DNA from: Thuidium tamariscinum
Lineage: Eukaryota > Streptophyta > Bryopsida > Hypnales > Thuidiaceae
Assembly: GCA_947034885.2 (NCBI GenBank)
Contig: OX344749.2
Span: 32,421,182 to 32,485,181, forward strand
DNA: 64,000 bases
Direction of reading: 5' to 3'
Of the stretch, positions 1 through 12,854 are shown piece after piece (positions within the stretch are counted from its first letter, which is position 1; each line of letters starts with the position of its first letter). The notes under the pieces are model-generated. The model searched no databases. It was given only the letters and a program-made list of their open reading frames with translations, and had not been told where the DNA came from. Position numbers and translations under genes: made by a program.

Positions 1-501
1 ATTGGCGGGTGAGTATTACTATCCAAAACTAGAATGAGAAGAACATCTTTTACTTGCATTGAAATTAGGCGTTACTGTTAGTCAAATACTTGAAGAGAGA
101 ACAATAGGTGTGTCTAAATTCTGTGGTATTAGAGAATATATGGAAAACACCTATATACAATTTTACAGGTTGTACTTGAAGAACACTGTAGTCCATCGTC
201 TGAACAATAGCCTATTCTCATATTGGGAAGATAAGGAAACGTTTATTTCAGTTATGTGGAATTGGAATATAAAAAAAACTTGGGAATGTTTTTAATCACA
301 TAGTATTTATCTTGTCCGACTTAATAGTCTCGTACTGAAATAATGCTTATCCTCATGTATTTGGTGAATCTTGAAGACAATTTTTAGAAAGTGTTGATAA
401 TGCATGCTATAGCCATGAATATGATGTGCATTGAATTGTATGCAGTTGAGTTACTATCGCATGCAACTAACAATTCATTTTTTGTTGTACTCGGAATGCA
501 G
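1..501. other. No recognisable gene; probable transposase intron or flank
   Basis: AT-rich sequence with only short open frames that match nothing I recognise. It precedes an acceptor-like site (TGCAG at 497-501) where the TNP2 exon begins. The same exon boundary position recurs in the second TNP2 copy at 23,508, so the end of this stretch is probably TNP2 intron. Confidence 0.4.
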
Positions 502-3114
502 AAACTTCCATTTAGAAATTTATTGGATGTTATGCATATTGAGAAAAACATATGTGAAAGTTTATTGAAGATCCTATTTGGCATCACCGATACAGCAGCT
601 TCTCGTTGAGATATGGAAGAAGAACAAATAAAGCCACATCTTTGGGTTCGAAGAAATGGGGTTGATAATGGTAATTTTGTAAAACCACCGGCTCCATATG
701 TTTTGACGAAGGACGAACAATTTCAGTTGTTACAACAAATAGAAGGAATAGCGGTTCCTACAGGTTACTGTGGAGATATGAAGAAACACATTTTGAAAAA
801 CAAATTAGGAAACATGAAGTCTCATGATTTCCACATCCTTCTTCAGTGTATATTGCCTATTTGTTTGAGACACTTGATGCATCCCGGACCACGCACTGCT
901 ATTATAAGATTGGGCCGACTGTTTACAATGTTGTGTAAGAAAGTACTAAGCCTGGAAGAACTTGACAATTTAGAGGTGTATGCAGCGGAAACTTTGAGTT
1001 TATTGGAAGTCTGGTTTCCGCCTTCAACATTTGACATCATGTGGCATTTGCCTATGCATTTGCCGAAGCAAATTAAACAGTGTGGGCCTGTCTCAAATTC
1101 TTGGTGCTATCCAATATGGGATTTTTGAAAAGGTACATCAGGAAAAGGTCTAGACCCGAGGCTTGCATAGCAAATGCCTACATGTATGAAGAGGCTTTGG
1201 GATTTTGTACGGAGTATTTCAAACTGTACACACACACAAAAAGAAGAGTGTGGGACGAAGATGAAGAACCCGGTGATTGTGGTGAAGTGTTGATGGGACA
1301 AATGAAGCAGAAAGTGTTGACACCAGAAGAACGTCGAGCAATACATTCTTGGATTATACGGAATTCAACTGCCACCGCCGATGCTTGGAGGTATTTAATG
1401 TATTTACGTGCATGTTTTGAAATTAAGTAAATACAAAGCATTTTGAAGGAACATGATGAAGAATACAAAGATTTGGTAATATTATCCGAGAGCATGATTT
1501 ACAAAGAATTCGTTAAAAATATAGTTTTAACTCAATAAAAATTGTAATATTGTTTTAATTTATTGTGTTGTATTTTGGTTTGGCAGAGAATACAACCGTG
1601 AACACGACATCCTGAGAATGCGAAGACAATTATATGAATAAGAAGCAAGAGCAATGGGATTGTCAAGAAGGGAGCAATTAAATTTCCCACCTGACATTTC
1701 AGAGGATCTTTCAGATTTCGCAGAATGGCTAAGTATTTATACGTCTTCTCTTGTACGCATGCAGGGATTAGGAAATGTAGATGTTGAATTACGAAGACTA
1801 TCAGAGATGCCAAGTGTACAAGCAGAGTCTTACAAGCACATGTGGGCATACAGAAATCATTATCGAGTTCACGAAGATGATGTTGAAAATGGATATGTAA
1901 CACAAGACTATGGAATTGCTTGTGTCTTTGGAGGAGAAGAAGGTCGAAATGCAGGTTTGAGCATGGTTGGTGTTCTAAAGGACATTGTAGTAGTTCGGTA
2001 TTCTGCAAGAAGAAGGGTTGTAATGCAAGGATCTTGGATTCGCAACACTGGTGGTGAGAGGTCATCAACAAGGCTAGATAACTACGGTTTCACCACTGTC
2101 CAATTCAAGGATAGAGTTGCAGCAGCTCGTGAACCATATGTTCTTCCAGCAACCGTACGTCAGGTTGGCTAACTGGAAAAGTTAAAATTATGTGCATGTT
2201 CTACATGTAGTCATTTTTTTTTTTTTTCTTCATTAGGTAAAGTTTTTTTACAGGAAAGCATAGAGAAATGTATGTATTAAAAGTGAAAGCAAAGGTGTCA
2301 TTGGAACACTTAGTCATGTCACACAGAACTAAAGGTGTAATTATCTATTAAACAAGAACAGAAATATGTAGCAATTGGATGTTAATTCAGTAGCTACAGT
2401 GTCGGCTTCTTCAGTGAGGAATTATTAATTTCTGAACATTTCATGTGAAGTGGTCGAGTGTGGGTGAAGTAGTAGTACAGAGGGAAATTGAAGTGATTGC
2501 AGACGCACTCAAAATCTGGGAATGAGTGACGGAATTTTTTTTAAAGATAAGTGTACTGCATAATCTTGGGTGTGTGAAAATTCACTTAGTCCATTTCGCA
2601 ATTTCTTGGGAGGTAGACAGCCTGGGTTATTGTACTGTAGTGAGTAGGTAAGGAATAGAATATTAAAGGACGAGCATGGACAGACAAAACGTTGGAGTGG
2701 TTTCAGCAAAAAAGGAGTGTGAGTGACCCTCTGCGCAGTTCAAATTGTTTCTATAGATTACTATTAAAGTTTATTGTTCTTCGAGGCAATACTGACGACG
2801 AACGTACTAATTGATTTCTACAGGTTTTCTTCATTGACGATTGGAGACAGCCTGGTTGGAAAATCGTTCTACACAAAGAACCGAGATCCAGACGTGTCGT
2901 GGATAGAGAAGACGAACAAATCCTTGGAATTCATGCAGACGGATTGAACTTGCCGTTGGACCTCAATGCTCCTGAATTTAGACCTAGGATTAGAGTACAT
3001 GGTGAACGTGTTCCGGACGCCGAAATAGCTCGTCTGAACGCACTGGTGAATGGAGAGCGACCACCAAATGTACAAGGTTGTCGTAGGCATAGGCGAGGAG
3101 CACGACGAATGTGA
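502..3114 (+). pseudogene. CACTA (En/Spm) TNP2 transposase, 3' part, decayed
   Basis: Three exon-like blocks encode the C-terminal half of a plant CACTA transposase. Block 502 to about 1430 begins with the family hallmark LDVMHIEKNICE and continues through the DUF4218 region (PPAPYVLTKDE, KSHDFHILLQ, WFPPSTFDIMWHLPMHL, RRVWDEDEE). Block about 1587-2160 and block 2824-3114 carry the DUF4216 region (QDYGIACVFGGEE, DNYGFTTVQF, then VFFIDDWRQPGWKIVLH). They are joined by a plausible GT-AG intron (CAG/GTTGGC to CTACAG/GTTTTC). It is broken: TGA at 607-609, a frameshift with a few residues lost near 1118 after NSWCYPIW, TAA at 1428-1430 and TAA at 1639-1641. The catalytic N-terminal part is not in the window. 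This is a dead transposon gene, not a host gene. Confidence 0.9.
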
Positions 3115-6100
3115 GCAGTCACTGTAATTGTGGGCAAGCAATACATGTAACATGAATGTCGGCGAATTGTGAGCAACGTCGGAGTTTCAAGAAGAACTAA
3201 TGCATGTGCAGGAAAGGAGGACGTGAACCGAGGATTCACTTAGTTCTCCGGTTGAAGTTGTTGTGAAGATTCAAATCGAGCTTGTAGAGAATGTTTGTTT
3301 CCTTGTTTTTCAGAAATGTAAAGTGTTACATGAGCTGCAATTTTAATGTCAAAAAGTATGCTGGGTGAATTCAAATTATTTGTGCTTGGACTTACAATGA
3401 CGGAAGAGGTATAGATCGGGATTTGCAGTGCTTTGATTAGTTGACCATAAATTTCGATTCGAATGATTTCCATGTCTAGAAGACCAAATGGCAGTAGCCA
3501 CATACAGATTGAAATTGATGCAGAGGAACTTCCGAAATGACTGTAGTTCACGCGTTTGACATGATAGTAGTGTAGTTGGAGCACGTTCTGGAGAAACACG
3601 TAAATGTTTTCGGAAGAAGGAAACGTAAATTTCCGAAGACGTGAAGGAAGGGACTTCAATAAAATGTTGTGGCAATGGAGAGTAAGTACGAGTTATCGTG
3701 ATTTGTGTCTTATTTCGTTGCCTAATATTCCTGAGTACAAGTATGAGTTCCCTTCAGTGTATTATAGGTAATCGCATGTTTTTACATAATTTTTATTATT
3801 TCTTTCACAATGACGGCAGTGAGAGTAAGTACAATGCAGTGATGAATGCAGGTGGTAGTATTTGGTTTTTTGAAATGAAAAGAGTAAAGAATTCCTGTTG
3901 CTTAGACCGTAAAAGTTAGTTTTCAATGATGGTGGTAGGATGAAATGAAATTACTATCTCGTAGAGGGAAGTTTGTTTCCAATGTCTTTGTAGGTTTCAA
4001 GAATGTAAACATTGTTGTCAATTGTAAAGAAAAAGACAAAGAAACTAAACATTGAAGTGTTCAGAGGATATGACGAAATGAGAAGTAGTGTAATGCTCAT
4101 TTTATGCTTCATTTTTTTACAATCGTAGTCGACATTTCATTGGATCTAGCAGGTACAAGTCGTGTATCAGGGTTGTCTATCCAGATGTGACATGGGCATT
4201 TTACGTCATGATGTCACGTCACGTCCGTCATGACGCGTCATGGATCCTGACATCCCTAACCCTAACCCTAAAATTTCAGAAAATTTTGAACTTTAGTTTC
4301 ATTTTTTCTTACAAATATTAATGGAATATCAATTGTACTACCCCTATTGAACATATCAGTCCAATGTACAACCTTCTATGTAAAGAGTTTTGCAAAATTC
4401 CTTCAAATTTTTAAAATATTCCATCATGACGTCGTTCATGTAAAACGTCACGTCACATCCTGACGTCACGTCCGTCCAGACATGACGTGACACGAACAAC
4501 CCTGTCGTGTATGCATATCACATTGTGGCAACGAATTCAACGCAGGATTAGAAAAATCTTGTTTTCTGATTTAGCTTATCTACACTGCCCGAGAATCCAT
4601 TATCCATTATTCTTGCAGTATTTGATATTTGGCAATAATTTTTTTTATGTCTTTTTCGAAGGAGGTCGTTCATGTAAATGCATCTGTTGTGAGCATGTAC
4701 AAGTGCAGGGCTTTATATGTGTTGTCTGTCTTAAAATTTGTGACGACACAAACAAGCAGAATTTGAAATGAATCGCTAAATGAAAAACCCCGAGTATGTA
4801 AGATTAGAAAGGCAGAACGGAGTGAAATAAAGCAAAGGCCTAGTGAATCAAAAATAGAAGAAAACGTTCATTTCGCAGTAACTGTATAATTTGTTCGGTA
4901 ATTTAAGAAAAGTTCGGAGAGTGAAGAGATCAAATTATAAGATTCAGTGATTTCTATGTATTCATGGCTCCAGACTCAATATCTGTGGAGACAGCTATTG
5001 GTCTAATTGAATGACAAAGATTTCCAGGAGTAGGAGCACGGATGGTGTTTTTTCTTTTTGTTTTGGAAACCACAGAAGGACGGGATACCTTTTTTCATTG
5101 TCGACTGTGAAGGGCTCCTGTTGCTTTTCAAGAGTGACATATTTCGCAGAACTCATTGTTGGTAAAACATGCCCCTATGTTCATCATACAGTACGCTGGT
5201 TGTGGGGATGCCAACGACAATGGAGGATGAATAATTGGACAAGGTAAGTATTGCATTTAGTTCTTTGCAATTAATTTCTTCTCTGAGCAATGGGTCTGTA
5301 GTTGAAGAACAGAGCGGAAGCTACGTAGGGGATTGTGTAAGACACAACGACAATGCAATTGTTTGACTTCTGTGGTTGCCAGGAGGGAGAACTGCTACAG
5401 TATGGGAATGTTGGAAGAGAAGCCTCTGAAAAAAATATTAACGAATTATGGAGCATATCTAGCAGAATACTAAAATAGTTTCCGCTAAGTAATTTTCGTA
5501 AAGGATTGATAGTTCAGGATGATAGCAGTAGAACACGTAGTTATGGTCTTCACCGATCTTTGATGTGCGTTTTATCGGGAATTAACCGACAAATTATGCG
5601 GGGACGCGTGCTGTTGTAGGTGCTCACGCAAGGTGTTTTTCCGCTTTCTGGCTTTGGAAGGCTAAATCAAGTTTTCTTGATTTAGCACCGTTGGAGTCGT
5701 AGGCGTCCCGTAGGGTAAGATATTATTGTAGTCTTCTAATCTTAGCGTAAGGTGCGTCACCTGGAATTGCTGATAGAGTGCTTTTTTGACGCCGCTGCAA
5801 ATATATAATTTTAGTACTGCAAGTAGGTAAGCATTTATTAGTGGGAGGCGGATGGTCAGGCGAGGAACTAGTACTCCAGAAAAGTGGGAAAGAAGCTTGA
5901 ACATCGCTTTTGAAGTCGTCCTTGGAGAAGCGCTGTGGAGGAGTTCATGTGCGACAGAAGTTTCGGCATGTGGGAGGATTTGGAATTCGGAGTTCATTGT
6001 ACTGAAGGTAAGCAAGTCGTGGTTGCAGTAGTTGAAGTCTGCAATGTCAGTGACACAATTTGTAAACAAGTCAAGTGAGACAAAGGAAGGAGATGTCCAC

Positions 6101-8891
6101 GGATTGCAGAGTCCACTGATTTTATGGAATTAGAGGACTGTGCATGCGGTTTATGGTGTGAGTGTTTCTCTCGTCGGAAACCCTCAAGAGGATCTCATTT
6201 TTTCATGGAAGGTACTGCAAGTAGGTATGTGAATGGTTACCAGTAATTTATGTGTATGTGGGTCGTAGTTGTATGAGAAATTGAGTAATCATGTACACGC
6301 ATGTGTAAGGAGTATGTTGGAGTTTATAGTATGAGGTGTGTCTAGCAGGACTTCAGATTGTACCTCAAAATGTGTCGACGATGTTGTAGTTGCGTATTTT
6401 TTTGTTGAGCACATGTTATTATTTTTTCGAAAGTGTTATTCGCCAAACATAATTTTTATAAGTCGGCATGGTTTTCACTCTATTTCCAGAGCGAAAGTGT
6501 GTTTGTTTTTGTTTTAAGCTCACAGTCTTCTTTTTAGGGTTTATCAACTTCGAGCGGATGTTAGTTTCTTAGTCCCGTATATTCTGAGTTTTAGAAAGCA
6601 GGGGGGGATTCTGTTGAGCGCTATTAAAATAGAAAAAAACATTGCAATTGGCAGTAATCTCAAGCTATGCGAAAGAATTAATTTCTTCTGAAATGTAGGA
6701 ACGAACTTGATGTGTTGGACTGGGGAAATTGTACGCAAGCAGGACGGTGCCATGACACGCAGGAGAATGAGGGATGCATATGAGAATTTCTTATCAGTAC
6801 GACCAGCCTTCATCATGGGGAGAAGAACGAGAAGAACAGGATTGCATGGTACACGAATTTCTTAGGAAGGTGACATGTTTATAGTCGCAGGATGTGCGTC
6901 TGATGTGGATGTGAGAATTGTTTTCAGGAAAAGCGCAAGATCATTGTTTCTGTATGATCTGAGTTAGGTTATTTGCACAGCAAAGTAAATGCACATGCTG
7001 TTGTGAAACTTATGGAAGAATACGTTTGAATGGAGTAATGTTTTGAGTAATGTGAATTAGCGTTTCTGTTCATAAGGTTGAAGTTGTATATGTTTGTTAT
7101 GGAGAGTGTTGCATTTGAGCTGATGTTTGTTTTCTGTGGTTGCTGTAGTCTGTAATGAATTCATTTGTATAATCTACCTCAGCGATGTTTGAGGACAGCA
7201 CTTCGTGGAGGACCGTTCGGGAATTCCCTCGAAGAATTGAATGACACGCACGAAGACAGTTGGCACATTATTTCAATTTCAATTAATGATGGTTTTGTAA
7301 TCTCCGTGAAGCAAACGGAAATGAAGAATGTCGTCGATGTAGGACCTTGGGCGTCGAATGTTTGTATTGCGTGACAGTGACAAGAAGTCATCAGTGTAAG
7401 CCCTTCTAATTTTCCTGCACTTGGAAACGGAAATGCACATACTTCTGGCGTAGAACATGTATGAGATGTCAGGTTTCCTTCAACACCGATATCAGTATAT
7501 GATGACGGACATGACAAGCAGAAGAGCAGAGGAAGTTGCAAATGGTGAAGACTTGGCGTCCTGAAAGATGAAGTACAAAACATTCGGAGACTTCAGGAAG
7601 TGGAGGCCTTGCAGGGAATACTCAAGTAATTTAACTTGTCAGTTGTAATGCATTGTTAATGGCAATTCTGTAAAGATTTTTTTGTTTATGTTCATTCTAG
7701 TTGAGTAGGTTGTAGCGCTTGGAAAACGGTAAAGATAGTGAAAACATACTGTCGACCGAAAGTGATCCTTTAATTTGTCAAATGCAATTCATTGACTGAG
7801 AACTAAATCAGATGAAGATGTTATTTGTCATTGATGCAGGTACCACAGAAATACGTAACGTAATGATTAGATTGTCAGGAAGTGCAGAAGTAACGAAGAT
7901 GACGGTGAGATGAGCGATATGTAGTCATTTCCAAATGAACGTCATCAGATAGCAGAGGCAAGAAAGAAATTAAAATATAAAATGTCTAATTATGAACTTA
8001 ATTGCTTGTTGGAAATGGAATTCACATTGTAGTTCAGAGGTCGAATGTTTGGTACATGCAAAGAAGTAGTCAGAATTCATTGTGAAGGAAGTACAGGAAA
8101 AGACATTGAAGAATGGACTTGTAGTGACTAAATAAGGATTAGCGCCATCATAAATGAATATGTTAAGCATGAGACGGTGAGGAATATGTTAGGAAACTGA
8201 GATGGTCTTCGTGTTATCCATGTTCAGCACTTACTTTGGAAGTTTAAAAACCTGGAATAAGAAGCGGCACTGAAAGATGCAGTGTCTATCATCGTGGATG
8301 GAAGTTGAAGATTTGAAAAGCCGTAATATAATTTGGCGTTCAAGTGCCACAGAAATCACAATCACTAAATTGTGGGAGAATAAAAATTAGTGTATTTCAT
8401 ATTTATTTCTCGATAGCTAAGTAGAAGTTCCGAAATGGCCGTGAACTATGTTGACTGAATTTTTGTTTTCACTAAGCGTGTAAATGAAGAAACAGAGTAC
8501 TAGGAGAGTTTACCATTTGCACGGTCTTGGTCCACCGTCAAAAATGTATAGGACCTAAGTTCAGATGCAACTGGGCGTACTGGTTGCAGGTGCGTCAGAA
8601 CCGGGAAGCCATGGAAGAATGATACGACGTATGCGTAATCCAATGTGAAGTTTGTACAGAGTTTTAGATTTCCACACATGTGTTTGAAATAAATTTTATT
8701 GGTACTACTGCTATTCCTTTGTAGAGAGGACTGACTAGAACTCCATTTCATTGAGTATGAAGATGTTGTCATTGATTTCCTCAGAACGCGGTCTATGTAG
8801 TACAGCAATATAGCCTTTTTATGTATGTCACATTGCGTGCTGCTTTGAATTTAGAAGTAATTGTTGGTTCTGATAGTTTTTTTATTTTGAA
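3115..8891. other. Unrecognised non-coding stretch after the CACTA gene
   Basis: Apart from the hAT MITE at 4168-4504, nothing is recognisable over 5.8 kb. Open frames are short and occur on both strands without conserved motifs. Decayed transposon sequence is likely, but no terminus was found. Confidence 0.4.
4168..4504. mobile_element. 337-bp hAT-type MITE, copy 1
   Basis: Terminal inverted repeats CAGGGTTGT and ACAACCCTG are flanked by a perfect 8-bp duplication TCGTGTAT (4160-4167 and 4505-4512), which is diagnostic of hAT insertion. It has no coding capacity. The arms are rich in ACGTCA/TGACGT words, and there is a short telomere-like CCCTAACCCTAACCCTA run. An apparently identical copy lies at 29331-29667. 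Confidence 0.93.
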
Positions 8892-9314
8892 ATGGCAGAG
8901 TTCCCACCGACCACGGAGGAGCTCCGCAGCTATCTCGCGCATTTTGATGCAGCTATTTCCAGAGCAGGAGTGGAGTGCGAAAGCGACGTTGTGAGGGCGC
9001 TGCTGCATGTCCACAGTTCGGGCGATGTTGAGTGGACTGAGGAAGGGAAGGAACAGTTTGAAAGAATGGAGCTCATATCTGAGGTATTCTATGCGTGCAA
9101 CGGCTATGGAGAGAATGCGGACAATTGGATGGGAGATGGTCTTGATGAAGATGTATAGAACATTGATTTTGATGATGATGATATCAATGACAATGCAATG
9201 TATGAGCCGTGGACTGAGGTTCCTGGTTATTATGGTATAGTGTATGAGTCGTGGAGTCAATTTCCTAGTGCGAATAATGCGAGGTATGATCCAAGCTGCT
9301 TCAAGCTATACTAA
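8892..9314 (+). CDS. Small acidic protein of unknown function with one in-frame TAG
   Basis: ATG at 8892 opens a frame beginning MAEFPPTTEELRSYLAHFD. After 88 codons it meets TAG (9156-9158), but the same frame continues with strongly acidic, non-random sequence (NIDFDDDDINDNAMYEPW, then VPGYYGIVYESWSQFP) to TAA at 9312-9314, 140 codons in all. I do not recognise a domain. Tyrosine/tryptophan-rich short motifs repeat in the second half (YEPW, YESW). The TAG fits the window-wide pattern of TAG-only interruptions. It could be a single exon of a larger transposon-borne gene or a fragment of one. No TATA box or splice signal decides this. Confidence 0.4.
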
Positions 9315-12300
9315 TTCGATGAAGGTTTTAATCATGAGGGAGAGACAAAAGTCAGCAAAGTTGAAGTGGCACACGTTGAATCATTGAGTTGTGGCATCAT
9401 GTGCAGTGGTCGTTCAGTATGTTAACAACTATTTTCGTGATTTCAGAGACTAAGAACAGTGAATGCGGTCATTATATTATGTATAGTTGTTGTGGGAGCG
9501 GTGTGTACGCTATTTTGGTAAAATTGTACTCTGTAGTCAAGCAGGCAGTAATGGAGGCAGGGGTTTATATGTTTACACTATAAGAGAAAACCTTCTTGTG
9601 TTTGAATTTGTCAATCTCGGAATGCTATAATGTTTTGGACATTTTAGGCAGCAATGAAGCAATGCTTTGTTGGTGTAATGGACTAAGGATGCCTTGTTTT
9701 ATAGATGAAAGGATGTATGAATGTAATTATGAAGATTTTGGAAGCATGGATGTAGTGAACGAAGGCGCTGTCGTCGGAATGAGCGTCCCAGTATCGTTTA
9801 TTTGAAGAACTTATAGGAAGCAGTTCTTCAAAATGGGATCAGTATTAACGCGTGGAGAAGTGGTGTGGTTTATGTAATTCTTGCCTTTGTACTGAGAAGT
9901 GCAAGAGCAATGGAGTAGTGAAGGAGGATACAAAATGTACTGCACGTGGTACTTAAACCTTCTCTTAATGTAATTGAATACTGAGCCGTGATTGTGGCGA
10001 AGTCGTGTGTGGAAGTTTGCAATGCATGTCATTAAAAGATCGGAATTGAAGAGATAAAATTAGTACTTTAGAAGTTCCACTGTTTTGAAGTTGCGTGTGC
10101 ATGTTTTGCGGAGATTGCGGAGTGTCCGGATTTTCATCTGGAAAAATTCGTGTATACAAATATTGATTTCAGTGACAGTTTCCCCATGGAAGCGGAGTTG
10201 AAGATGTACGGCACAGTCGCTGAAGAAGGTTTGAATTTCATACATGTTCAAATTTATTAGTGGCAAATTACGATAGCATTATTTCTTTTGTCGTTTTTTC
10301 ACGTTTTGTGTTAAGTGCATTGTAATATGTAACTTCGTGTTATATGATATTTTGTTCATATTAGCACTACTTTAGGATTCAACTGAACCAATTCTGTATG
10401 TCAAAGCGAGGAGCCTGGGCAGAGCTTGCAAGCACTGAAGTCATCCGGGCTGCATTATGTTAACAGGACAGTAAGATGACACGTTAGGTAAGAATATTGA
10501 GTACGTGTTTCATCGAAATCCTTCAAAATTAAACCGTAATGAAGCGTACTCATTAGCAGAACTTAGTAAATGTTTCTGTTAAAAGGAATGCCATGTAGAA
10601 ACGGTGATGTAAGCCGCATGTGGGTCTAAAATGTGTACGCCATGCAGAGAGTGGAATTGTTGAAATGTGCAGTATGTCTGGAGTCAGTATGAAATAAGTA
10701 GGCATGGAAGACGTATGCGTGTTTTCTGGTATCCTGCGAAGGTTCCAATCAAATACGCGTGTAAAGTGACGTCGACTATGTCAGTGCGGTAGTGTATGGC
10801 AGGAATGTACAGGCCTCACCGAAGCAATTGTAGCAATACTATACTTGCAAGGGAAGAAAAGCTATGATAGGGAGGTGCACTCTGAACTTTCTGAATCAAA
10901 CATTGATTGTTTTCTTGCATGCATCTCAGTTACTGATGATGAGTGGAGAGGTCAGCAATGACGTCAGGGTATTTCTTGGAAATCAATAAATACAGAAGTA
11001 GGAAGACCTTTTTCCTTTTTTTTTTGGGTAACGTCTAGCGGATATGTCGACTCTTTGAACATCAATGTGAATTTCTGGTAGTCGAACATCATTTTATGCT
11101 GTGCGGCAAAATGTATAGCACGTACATGTGGAGTGTAAGGCATGTCGATTTGACGTACAAGTCATTGGCAAACCTTTTGAAGTAAAAAATGTTAGGATGT
11201 GTACTGTAGAGGGTGGTACATCTTTACGTTTATGCAGAGGACAAGTCCGCAACTACTTCGAACCAAAGGCAGGACTTTAAGCTCTGCGCGGTTGAGGTCA
11301 TTGTCTTGTTTTCGAAGAAGACAGGGAATATTGAAAGGCAAGTGTATTTCACGTATAATTGTATGCTTATTGTGAGCATGGTTGATGTAGAGAGCATTTA
11401 AGGGCGACAGTGGACTTTTTTTTGTTAAGTAGTACATGAAAAGGAGTTCTGAATAGTGCAACTCAACAGTGATGACGTTGTTGAGTTGAGCATGCAGATT
11501 CGAAGGAAGAACATTGAAGAAATGCACATGCCACGGAGTACTGCTGTGAGGCACTCCATATGCAGATGCATACAGGAATTGCAAAGTGGAATCGAAGGTA
11601 CTATGTACGTGTTGCATTATTGCATTATTGACTACTTTTGTGGAACTTGTAATTCGCACGTGATTGCTGCGAATGCCGTACATTTCGATTTTATAACTCA
11701 GAGAGGAACAGTAAGAAGTGACGGAAATGTTTTTGAACATTTCAGTGATGTATGTCAGGAAAAATTTCGATTTTCAATATCCACAATGAAGAGGAGGTGT
11801 AATGCATGGAAGCGGTCTTCAATGTCCTTTCTGTGTAGAGGAATGTGGCATACGTTAACCGTGGTGTAGGTAGGCAATTGAACTTGGAAATGGCAGTGGG
11901 TGGGGTTCTCATTTGTTTAACTTTTCTCTTCAGCGACTGTGCTACAGTTCCATGTTTTGGTCAGGTACCGCATTTCTGGTCACCTTTCAGAAGAATATAT
12001 GTTGAATCAAAATATGGGAAGGTGTTGGGTGCATGGATTTCATGATTCAGTTTGAGTCAAAGTAGGTACGTCTCCATCAATTGTATAGACCTGGGCACAT
12101 TCAAGTTTGAGTGAAATTATTGTAAGAATATTGTTGCTTGATAAAGACAGAGACAAAAGTCGGTAGTTAGTGAAATGTTGCTGCGTCTAAGGTAAGTGCG
12201 GAGTGTAAAATGGAGGTTAGCAATGAAACTGTATGAAATTGTAGGTCGGAGGTAGTCTGAGTTTGAAGGATGATTTGGAAAGTTGTTGTCACAGTCCGAA

Positions 12301-12370
12301 AATATCATGTAAGTAAAATAGGAAGATAGTATATAGAATAGCCCAATTTTTCAAAATTTTAGGGTTAGAT
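9315..12370. other. No recognisable gene
   Basis: About 3 kb of AT-leaning sequence. Frames up to about 180 codons exist on both strands, but they overlap each other and show no domain or biased composition. I see no repeat or element terminus here that I can support. Confidence 0.4.
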
Positions 12371-12672
12371 ATGGGGAAAAGAAGACAATTAGAGTCTTTT
12401 TCCCTTGGGATCCGTCTGAACCGGATTGAGCAAGGAGAATTTCCGGATTATGGGTATAAGTTTCCGGATCTGGATTCTCCAGTCTCCGGAACAGAACTGT
12501 CCGGAAGACGGAACTTGTCAAAGACGGATCCGGTATACCTAAAGACGGATCCGAGCCAGTTCTGGATGGTCGGCACCTACGGGTCTACGCCGCCGACCTA
12601 CGGAAACTAGCGTAACGGCCGGGGAACGTCGCGCCATTCCGAGGGGAACTGGGAACGTAGGGTATCGACTGG

Positions 12673-12680
12673 TATATAAA
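12673..12680 (+). promoter_or_regulatory. TATA box
   Basis: TATATAAA in a GC-rich context (GGTATATAAACCCC), about 175 bases upstream of the ATG at 12855. This is the right distance and orientation for a Pol II core promoter with a leader of roughly 150 bases. Confidence 0.65.
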
Positions 12681-12854
12681 CCCCTCCACTCCACTTCATT
12701 TTTCCTTTTCGATTTGGAAAATCGAGGTACGGCTTGTGTGCAGGTTCTGGAGCGCGTATAGAGAGAGAAAGAGTGGTGAGCAGTAGAGATCGGTTCCGGG
12801 TTTAGTTCAGGGTCGGTGCCGACCGCACCGACAAGTTCCGACTTGGGCGGAGAG

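Noticed and set aside
4256-4272. Telomere-like CCCTAACCCTAA run
   Set aside because: Only about two and a half units, and identical in both MITE copies; it is part of the MITE, not a telomere or interstitial telomeric array.
9574-9590. CACTATAAGAGAAAACC as a CACTA terminus
   Set aside because: Matches the MITE end only partly, and no partner end or duplication was found.
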